The translations under genes and the position numbers were made by a program. This document shows positions 57,589 to 64,000 of a stretch of DNA of 64,000 nucleotides, one piece after another. The notes under the pieces are model-generated. The model worked only from the letters and a program-made list of their open reading frames with translations, had not been told where the DNA came from and ran no database searches. Positions within the stretch are counted from its first letter, which is position 1. Each line of letters opens with the position of its first letter. Origin of the DNA: G963677325 sp963810555 (GTDB lineage Bacteria > Bacteroidota > Bacteroidia > Bacteroidales > Prolixibacteraceae); the NCBI GenBank assembly GCA_963810555.1, contig CAWENX010000009.1, positions 186,001 to 250,000 of the forward strand. The letters run 5' to 3'.

Positions 57589-59739
57589 ATGAACAAATTA
57601 TACCTGACATTCTTCTTTTTCTTTGTCATTCTTACTGCCGGCGCTCAGAATCCGGCCATTCAGATCACGGTAAATACAAAGAATACCAGTCTGATCTATA
57701 CCGTCGGCAAGGATCAGCGGTTGTATCAGTCCTATCTCGGAGCAAGGCTTGACGGAAAGGAGGAAGCCGCTGAAGCCTCCTCAACCGTCCATCCGGCTTA
57801 TGCCACCTTCGGGACCGATAATCTCTTCGAACCGGCCATCCGGGTAACGCATAACGACGGCAATCCTTCTCTGGAACTGAAGTATATTGATCAGTCTGTT
57901 CAAAACATAAGCAGTGACGTGACCCTTACAAGAATTACACTGAAGGATCCGGTCTATCCCGTCGAGGTTATTTTAAATTTCAGGGCCTTTTACAACGAGA
58001 ATGTCATTGAGCAGTGGGCTGAAATCCGTCATCAGGAAAAGGAGCCCGTAACGCTTTACAATTATGCCTCCTCCATGCTTCACTTCGATGCCTTGCATTA
58101 TTGGCTGACACAGTTTCATGGCGACTGGGCGGAAGAGATGAGGATGCAGGAGAGCGAGCTGACAAGCGGCATAAAGATAATCGACAGCAAACTGGGTACC
58201 CGGGCGCATATGTACCAAAGCCCCAATTTCCTTCTTTCACTGGACAAACAATCGGATGAAAATCATGGTGAAGTGATTGCCGGCTCGATAGGATGGTCGG
58301 GAAATTTTCAGCTCAAGTTTGAACTGGATGAGAAAAACTCCCTGCGTGTCATTTCAGGCGTCAATCCGTTTGCTTCGGAATACAGCCTTGTACCGGATAA
58401 AACTTTTAAAACACCTTCCTTCTTTTTTACTTATTCAAACAAGGGCAGGGGAGAAGCAAGCCGTAATCTCCACCGCTGGGCCGTCAATTATGGTATCCTC
58501 GATGGCAATCAACCCCGACTGACGCTTTTAAATAACTGGGAGACAACTTTTTTTGATTTTAATGAGCAGAAACTTTCCGGATTGATCGATGATACCAAAA
58601 CCCTGGGAGTTGATCTCTTTTTACTGGATGACGGCTGGTTTGGCAATAAATATCCCCGCAATGATGACCATGCAGGCCTTGGCGACTGGCAGGAAAACAG
58701 GCAAAAGCTTCCCGATGGACTCGGTTCTCTGGTGAAAATGGCTGATGCCAAAGGTGTAAAGTTTGGCATCTGGCTCGAACCTGAAATGGTAAATCCCAAG
58801 AGCGAATTGTATGAAAAACATCCCGACTGGATTTTAAAGCTTCCGAACCGTCCCGAACACTATTACCGCAACCAGCTTGTCCTCGATCTGACCAATCCTG
58901 AGGTGCAGGAGTTTGTGTATCACACAGTCGTGGATATGCTGGTAAAAAATCCCGGAATTGCTTACATCAAATGGGACTGCAACAGCATGATTAACAACCC
59001 TTATTCCGTTTACCTGAAAAATCACCAGTCGCATCTGTACTATGAATATGTAAACAGCCTTTATGAAGTACTCGAACGCATTCGTGAGAAGTATCCCCAT
59101 TTGCCGGTTATGCTTTGCTCAGGAGGCGGTGCAAGGGTTGATTACGGGGCGCTGCGTTACTTCACGGAATTCTGGGCAAGCGATAATACCGATCCTTTCG
59201 AAAGGGTGTTCATTCAGTGGGGATACTCTTATTTCTTCCCGGCTGTATCTGTTTGCAATCATGTGACATCATGGGGAAAACAGTCGCTTAAATTCCGCAC
59301 CGATGTGGCCATGATGGGCAAGTTGGGGTATGATATCCAGGTAAAGGAGCTTTCGCCTGAAGAGTTGAAATTCAGCCAGGAAGCCATCCGGAATTACAAA
59401 AGACTGAGTGATGTCATATGGAAAGGTGACCTGTATCGTTTGATATCGCCTTATGAAGAGAACCGCGCAGTGCTGATGTATGTGAATGAAAACAAGAGCC
59501 ATGCCGTTTTATTTTCCTATACCCTGCAGAGCCGTTTCGGCGAAAACTTTAACCGGGTAAGGTTTGAAGGCCTCGATCCTCAAAAAACATACAGGATCTA
59601 TGAGATAAATGTATTTGGAAAACCGTTTCTCCGGGATAAAGATCAATCTTATTCAGGTGATTATCTGATGAAAGAAGGTTTGCATGTTTCCGGCAATACA
59701 CCTATGACAAGTGTGGTACTGGAATTAAAAACAGATTAA
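57589..59739 (+). CDS. Secreted alpha-galactosidase, GH36
   Basis: 716 residues, signal peptide ending TAGAQ. An N-terminal beta-supersandwich domain (to about 290) precedes the barrel with FLLDDGWFGNKYPRNDDHAG, IWLEPEMV, YIKWDCN (nucleophile Asp463) and SGGGARVDYGALRY then FWASDNTDPFERV (acid/base Asp532). The spacing of the two Asp residues (69) matches large bacterial GH36 enzymes. It hydrolyses alpha-1,6-galactosides such as raffinose-type sugars or galactomannan side chains, here probably in the periplasm. Confidence 0.93.
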   Translation: MNKLYLTFFFFFVILTAGAQNPAIQITVNTKNTSLIYTVGKDQRLYQSYLGARLDGKEEAAEASSTVHPAYATFGTDNLFEPAIRVTHNDGNPSLELKYIDQSVQNISSDVTLTRITLKDPVYPVEVILNFRAFYNENVIEQWAEIRHQEKEPVTLYNYASSMLHFDALHYWLTQFHGDWAEEMRMQESELTSGIKIIDSKLGTRAHMYQSPNFLLSLDKQSDENHGEVIAGSIGWSGNFQLKFELDEKNSLRVISGVNPFASEYSLVPDKTFKTPSFFFTYSNKGRGEASRNLHRWAVNYGILDGNQPRLTLLNNWETTFFDFNEQKLSGLIDDTKTLGVDLFLLDDGWFGNKYPRNDDHAGLGDWQENRQKLPDGLGSLVKMADAKGVKFGIWLEPEMVNPKSELYEKHPDWILKLPNRPEHYYRNQLVLDLTNPEVQEFVYHTVVDMLVKNPGIAYIKWDCNSMINNPYSVYLKNHQSHLYYEYVNSLYEVLERIREKYPHLPVMLCSGGGARVDYGALRYFTEFWASDNTDPFERVFIQWGYSYFFPAVSVCNHVTSWGKQSLKFRTDVAMMGKLGYDIQVKELSPEELKFSQEAIRNYKRLSDVIWKGDLYRLISPYEENRAVLMYVNENKSHAVLFSYTLQSRFGENFNRVRFEGLDPQKTYRIYEINVFGKPFLRDKDQSYSGDYLMKEGLHVSGNTPMTSVVLELKTD

Positions 59740-59934
59740 TCGGATGATCCCGGTCGGATTCATTCTAAACAATTCCTGAGAAAAAGAGGACCTAAAATTG
59801 AATTTTTTCTTTTTCTTTGATTATTTAGGATTTCCATATCGGGAGTTTTATAAATTAGTGAAGTTTGGCATTAGGAATTAAGCCTGAAAAAGATTGATTG
59901 GAAATTTAAATAAATTACAGAGATTCAGGGTTAA

Positions 59935-60175
59935 AAAGATTCCTTATTCCGATTCGTTTCATTCGGAATGACAGATTGTAAAGTAAGTGTTCATTGAGGT
60001 TACAGCAAGAGATTCCTCACTTCGTGTCGGAATGACATACCGATCCGATATCAGGGGAGGGTTGAGTGGGGCGGCGTCGCCGCCCCACTCAACCCTCCCC
60101 TGATAAAACCACCATTGTCATTCCGAATGAAACGAAGTGGAATGAGGAATCTCCTGTCTTTATTCCATCATGCTC
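59935..60175. repeat. Repeat cluster with a 57-bp near-perfect palindrome
   Basis: Left arm 60049-60076 (starts TATCAGGGGAGGG) and right arm 60078-60105 (ends CCCTCCCCTGATA) are perfectly complementary over 28 bp, with one central T. The arms are very G+C rich (GTGGGGCGGCG). Around it lie inverted copies of GGAATGACA / TCATTCCGAATGAAACGAAG words. 59740-59934 holds nothing else. Confidence 0.85.
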
Positions 60176-60315
60176 CATTTTTGGGGTGAGGTCTCAGAGC
60201 GAAGAGAAGAATCTCATAAAAATGAAGACTGCCTTAAATGTGGTCTAATGGTGATGAGAAACTTAAATAATGAAATAACAATAAACCTAAAATCCGGTTA
60301 AACAATGAATTGCCT

Positions 60316-62199
60316 ATGAATGCAATGCCGTTTGTAATAGGGGCGCTTGAGTATTAGCATTGGCCTACCGGTTCTATTACGGTTTTATTTCGGCAAAGGT
60401 GCTGATGCTGAATGACCGGCATGTTACTCCTTCCGTAAGGCTGTTTGATAAGCACAATTACTATCCGATGCCCAAATGGGTCCTTTTCGGGCATCATTTT
60501 GCGGCCATTGCCGGCGCCGGGCCCCTTGTCGGGCCAGTACTGGCAGCCCAGTTCGGATTTATGCCCGGTTTCCTTTGGATGCTTATCGGAGCGGTAATGG
60601 CTGGCGCCGTTCATGACCTGGTCATTTTGACCGCCTCCACCAGGCGGGACGGCAAATCCCTTGCTGAAATAGCAAAGGCTGAAATCAGCACTTTCAGCGG
60701 GGGTATTGCCTCAGTTGCTAGTCGTGATCATCCTTGTTATAGCTCTTGCAGGACTTGGGGTTGTTGTCGTGAATGCCCTTGCCGAAAGCTCGTGGGGGAC
60801 CTTTACCATTGCGGCAACCATTCCTATCGCAGTATTTATGGGATTCTGGATGTTTAAGTTCAGGAAAGGAAGAACTGCCGAGGCAACCATTATCGGGATT
60901 ATCCTTTTAACCCTCGCCGTGATCTATGGAAAATATATTCCGGGTTCTCCGTTCGCCTCCTGGTTCCTGTTTGACCGCAAAACACTAACTATTCTCTTGG
61001 CGGCTTACGGATTTCTTGCCTCAGTATTACCGGTCTGGCTGCTTCTATCCCCGCGGGATTATCTCAGTTCAATCATGAAGCTCGGAGTGATCGCCATGCT
61101 GGCCTGCGGCGTCATCCTTGTCGCTCCCGCCATTAAGATGCCTTCCTTTACTGCTTTTGTCCATGGCGGCGGCCCTGTCATTCCCGGAACTTTATTCCCT
61201 TATCTTTTTATAACGATAGCCTGCGGAGCCGTCTCCGGATTTCATGCACTGGTCAGCTCAGGCACTACGCCGAAAATGCTGATGAAAGAATCGCACATCA
61301 AACCGATAGCCGTTGGTTCAATGTTAGCTGAAGCAATGGTTAGCATTCTGGCTTTAATTGCCGCCACCAGCCTCTTCCCGCTGGATTATTTCCAGATCAA
61401 TGTATCTCCTGAAAAGTTTACCCAGATCCTTCCCCAGCTTCATTCCATGGGATTTACTGATACCAATCTGACCACCTTATCTGCCGAAGTGGGTGAGAAA
61501 ATCGCGGGCCGGCCCGGCGGAGCGGTATCTCTTGCTGTGGGAATGGCGCAGATATTTTCAAATATTCCCGGACTCAGCAGACTGATGTCCTACTGGTATC
61601 ATTTTGCCATAATGTTTGAAGCCCTCTTTATTCTGACCACCATTGATGCCGGAACCCGTATTGCCCGGTTTATTCTCCAGGAGTCCTTCGGAAAGTTTTA
61701 TCATCCCTTCTCACGAACAAACTGGCTGACAGGCAATCTGATAACCAGTTTTCTGATTGTCATGGCGTGGGGATATTTTATCTATACGGGAAGCGTTTCC
61801 ACCATCTGGCCCATGTTCGGCGTAGCCAATCAGTTGCTGGCCACTCTTGCCCTTGCCGTGGGAACCTCCTATCTGATCAACAACGGCAAACGCAGATATG
61901 CCTGGATCACCCTTGTCCCAATGACTTTTGTCGGCATTACGACCATCACGGGAGGGATAATGAACATGTTTAATCTCTACATTCCACAGATGCTTGAAGA
62001 GGCCACAAGAATCCAGGGAACCATCAACACCCTCCTGACAGGACTTATTCTGATTTGTGTTTTGCTGATTATAACGGAGGCCATCCCCAAATGGATCAAA
62101 GGAAAGCCAAAATTCAGGCTCTCTGAAGGAGACATGGCAGTCGCTGAGCCTGTCGCAGTTGAATCTGAAGAAATTGAGGCGGACAAAGTAATTACCTAA
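60316..62199 (+). pseudogene. cstA: Carbon starvation protein CstA (peptide/pyruvate transporter), two frameshifts
   Basis: The start is an ATG at 60316 (MNAMPFVIGAL). One missing base near 60352 leads to LALAYRFYYGFISAKV, and one extra base near 60700-60715 leads to LLVVIILVIALAGLGVVV and on to 62199. The net frame is restored, and the reassembled protein is about 620 residues. CstA marks: PKWVLFGHHFAAIAGAGPLVGP, FGFMPGFLWMLIGAVMAGAVHD and SGFHALVSSGTTPKML. It is an inner-membrane transporter induced by carbon starvation that takes up peptides or pyruvate. Confidence 0.82.
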
Positions 62200-62304
62200 A
62201 GTCTGTCTGCCTGAAAATCCGGATATTATTTATTTTGTGCACCTTTTTTAAAGAGTCAGGCGCTTATACATTGCGCTGCCATCCGGTTTTTTCATTTATA
62301 ACAA

Positions 62305-62431
62305 CCCCATGATTTCTCCGGTGATTATTCGTAGACTATACATAGATTATTCGTAGTTTATTCGTATAACATACGAATGATCTACGAATAATATACGAAT
62401 AATCTACGAATAAAGACCGGAGATGGTAGGG
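62305..62431. repeat. Inverted array of 11-bp tandem units, locus C
   Basis: Units of the ATTATTCGTAG type run from about 62323. The centre is ATTCGTAT-AAC-ATACGAAT, and units of the AATCTACGAAT type, the reverse complement, follow to about 62413. The right end CCGGAGATGGTAGGG is the reverse complement of the TACCATCTCC-type end seen at loci A and B. It lies about 105 bp after the cstA stop. Confidence 0.85.
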
Positions 62432-62486
62432 CGAAATATAGATAGAAAAAGGGGCGAAGTTCAGATTCGGAATGTTGGTATATTAA

Positions 62487-62518
62487 TCCCCGAAAGGGTT
62501 CCAAACCCTTTCGGGGAT
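62487..62518. repeat. Perfect hairpin
   Basis: ATCCCCGAAAGGGTT and AACCCTTTCGGGGAT pair perfectly around a three-base centre. No T-run follows, so it is probably another dispersed palindrome. Confidence 0.75.
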
Positions 62519-62553
62519 GAGGAAGAGGTTAATTGTTGTCGTCAATAGATTCT

Positions 62554-62730
62554 CTCTGCTCCCGATTGCATCGCGTGGTTTTTATGAGCAGTCCCGCATG
62601 TGCGGGATTTGTCAAATGAGCCCAAATTACAAATTTCATAATCCGGAGGGTGTTTATTTTATTTTGTAAGTTTTGCTGCTGTGTAATGGTTAGATGTATT
62701 TACCCGAAACTATAATGCCACACGATCAAT
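62554..62730. repeat. Direct repeat flanking the toxin-antitoxin pair, copy 1
   Basis: About 177 bp, starting CTCTGCTCCC and including the stem TCCCGCA-TG-TGCGGGA, a long stretch identical to copy 2 (CCCAAATTACAAATTTCATA onward) and TATTTACCCGAAACTATAAT. It lies 150 bp ahead of the toxin start. Confidence 0.85.
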
Positions 62731-62879
62731 CGAGCGGCAACGGAGGGACAGGAAGCAAATGCCGCCCTCATGACCAATGATTTGTTCTTAATTATCAATT
62801 CATTCACCCCTGATAATCCTAACAAAATATTTGGATAATTGTAACTTATAAGTTACATTTGCATGGTATTGAATCATTC

Positions 62880-63221
62880 ATGGAGAAAATCCGCGAAATA
62901 GTAGCATATAAAAACTATTTTGAAGATTTCTTGATCAAACAGCCAGCTAAGGTTCAGGATAAAATCTTCAAAATATTAGAGGCTATTGAGACATTAGAGC
63001 GGATTCCGGCAAACTATTTAAAACTCGTTGCAGGAACAGGCGGACTCTATGAAGCGCGTATTCAATTGGGAACTGACATTTGGCGTGTATTTTGTTTTTT
63101 CGACAGCGGCAGATTAGTAATCCTGCTCAATGGATTCCAGAAAAAGACACGAAAAACGCCAAAAAATGAAATTGAAAAGGCAGTAACTTTAATGAAAGAG
63201 TATTATGAAAACAGAAAATAA
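62880..63221 (+). CDS. HigB-like toxin (RelE/ParE superfamily)
   Basis: 113 residues from the ATG at 62880; an in-frame TTG at 62859 is less likely. The compact RelE-like fold shows LIKQPAKVQDKIFKIL, YLKLVAGTGGLYEARI and WRVFCFFDSGRLVILLNGFQKKTRKTP, the pattern of phage Gp49/HigB mRNA interferases. The toxin-first order with a 17-bp overlap into the antitoxin gene is the HigBA arrangement. Such toxins cleave mRNA at the ribosome. Confidence 0.85.
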   Translation: MEKIREIVAYKNYFEDFLIKQPAKVQDKIFKILEAIETLERIPANYLKLVAGTGGLYEARIQLGTDIWRVFCFFDSGRLVILLNGFQKKTRKTPKNEIEKAVTLMKEYYENRK

Positions 63222-63516
63222 GAGCAAAGACATTTCCACATGGTCTGAAATTAAAGACAAGGTTTATGGGGAAAAAGGGACAGAACGACGAGACAACCTG
63301 GAACGGGAAGCTGAATCATTCAGGATTGGTCTGTTGTTAAAAAAGGCAAGGGAGTCGCGTAATATGACACAGGAAGAATTAGGCCGGATAATTGACAAAA
63401 AAAGAACTTACATTTCGCGTATTGAGAACAATGGAAGCAATATTACACTGAGTACTCTTTTTGATATTGTTGAAAGGGGACTGGGCGGGAAAGTGAATAT
63501 TTCTATAGATGTATAA
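63205..63516 (+). CDS. HigA-like antitoxin, XRE helix-turn-helix
   Basis: 103 residues. A charged N-terminus (about 1-40) precedes an HTH domain: LLLKKARESRNMTQEELGRI and KKRTYISRIENNGSNITLSTL. It overlaps the toxin gene by 17 bp, so translation is coupled. It should neutralise the toxin and repress the operon. Confidence 0.88.
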   Translation: MKTENKSKDISTWSEIKDKVYGEKGTERRDNLEREAESFRIGLLLKKARESRNMTQEELGRIIDKKRTYISRIENNGSNITLSTLFDIVERGLGGKVNISIDV

Positions 63517-63530
63517 TTCTAATTGTATTA

Positions 63531-63705
63531 CTCTGCTCCCGCGGATTGCATCACGTGGTTTTTATGAGCAGTCCCGCAGGTGCGGGATTTGTCAAATGAG
63601 CCCAAATTACAAATTTCATAATCCGGAGGGTGTTTATTTTTAAGTTTTGCTGTTGTGGAATCATTAGATGTATTTACCCGAAACTATAATGTCGCATGGT
63701 GCAAT
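63531..63705. repeat. Direct repeat flanking the toxin-antitoxin pair, copy 2
   Basis: About 175 bp, the same orientation and order as copy 1: CTCTGCTCCC, TCCCGCA-GG-TGCGGGA, the identical CCCAAATTACAAATTTCATA stretch and TATTTACCCGAAACTATAAT. It begins 14 bp after the antitoxin stop. Confidence 0.85.
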
Positions 63706-63780
63706 CTTACCGCAGCGATGGCAATAGAGCTGACGAAAAATATTTATAAATTAACCCATACTTTGCCTGACACAAAATGA
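63697..63780 (+). pseudogene. Fragment resembling a four-helix-bundle protein
   Basis: The peptide MAIELTKNIYKLTHTLPDTK (ATG at 63718, stop at 63778) matches the first helix of four-helix-bundle (23S rRNA intervening-sequence-type) proteins, which usually read VWxxAMxLxxxIYKLTxxLP. The frame stops at once, and no further helix can be joined. The rest of the window to 64000 has no recognisable gene. Confidence 0.4.
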
Positions 63781-64000
63781 CCTCAGAATTTAACCTTAAG
63801 AAGGGATGATGATCAAAAGTCGATTTATTCAATTCTCAACAAGTTCTATTAGGGTGTTGCATTGCGCAAAACCGGTAAATATTTGCCAATTTTATACACA
63901 TAACACATTATTCTATTCCCGGTGTTCTTTGCTCTATGTACCTGGACTAACCGCCATGTGCAAAATCCGCAAAAAGTTCCATTCCTCCATCTACAAACAG

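Noticed and set aside
62554..63705. Integron attC cassette around the toxin-antitoxin pair
   Set aside because: A GTTAGAT sequence in copy 1 fits the attC core, but copy 2 has ATTAGAT and no matching RYYYAAC arm is positioned correctly; no integron integrase is visible.

Overview
The window looks like a chromosomal segment of an environmental Bacteroidota bacterium, probably of the Bacteroidales/Marinilabiliales type. That placement is inferred from gene content and style: many signal-peptide and lipoprotein hydrolases, tandem carbohydrate-active enzyme paralogues, AT-rich intergenic DNA packed with small palindromic repeats, CvfB and MtaB homologues, and mostly weak Shine-Dalgarno sites. I see no rRNA, tRNA, CRISPR array or SusC/SusD pair.

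Layout. 0-4 kb: two agarase-like glycoside hydrolase paralogues around a CPBP membrane protease, with a 19-bp tandem repeat between them. 4.4-13.1 kb: a complete phosphate regulon, consisting of a porin, pstSCAB, phoU, and a PhoB/PhoR-like two-component system, with PHO-box-like direct repeats (11-bp phase) ahead of the porin and ahead of pstS. 13.6-17.1 kb: two secreted TldD/PmbA-like proteins, the second lacking the HExxxH metal motif. 17.3-23.4 kb: mtaB followed by an envelope set (FkbM-like methyltransferase, inositol-phosphatase family, LpxL-like acyltransferase, GT2), in which two neighbouring genes carry frameshifts. 23.7-31.5 kb (minus strand): small envelope proteins, a PIG-L deacetylase, a Tat-exported protein of unknown function, a dipeptide epimerase, a BioF-like enzyme and a GH2-like enzyme. 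31.7-51.6 kb: mostly minus-strand secreted hydrolases in tandem pairs (two esterases, two TIM-barrel proteins, two GH10-like xylanases), plus a sialidase, an amidohydrolase and a third agarase-like enzyme. Obg, a PAP2 phosphatase, a Spy-like protein, a PQQ-propeller protein and CvfB are interspersed. 52.4-62.2 kb: an outer-membrane-like protein, a Rel/SpoT protein with an altered hydrolase motif, an IS1595-type insertion sequence, a GH36 alpha-galactosidase and CstA. 62.5-63.8 kb: a HigBA-like toxin-antitoxin pair between two ~175-bp direct repeats.

Functionally the window combines phosphate acquisition with export of enzymes for plant, algal or host-type glycans (xylan, agar-like galactan, alpha-galactosides, sialic acid), but without the usual SusCD import pair.

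Two features stand out. First, there are three intergenic elements (about 23.5, 42.35 and 62.37 kb) built from 11-bp tandem units in inverted orientation; their unit sequence differs completely at each locus, yet they share a TACCATYTCC-like end. Second, at least 13 reading-frame breaks are spread over eight otherwise well-conserved genes, which points either to consensus errors in the assembly or to widespread gene decay.
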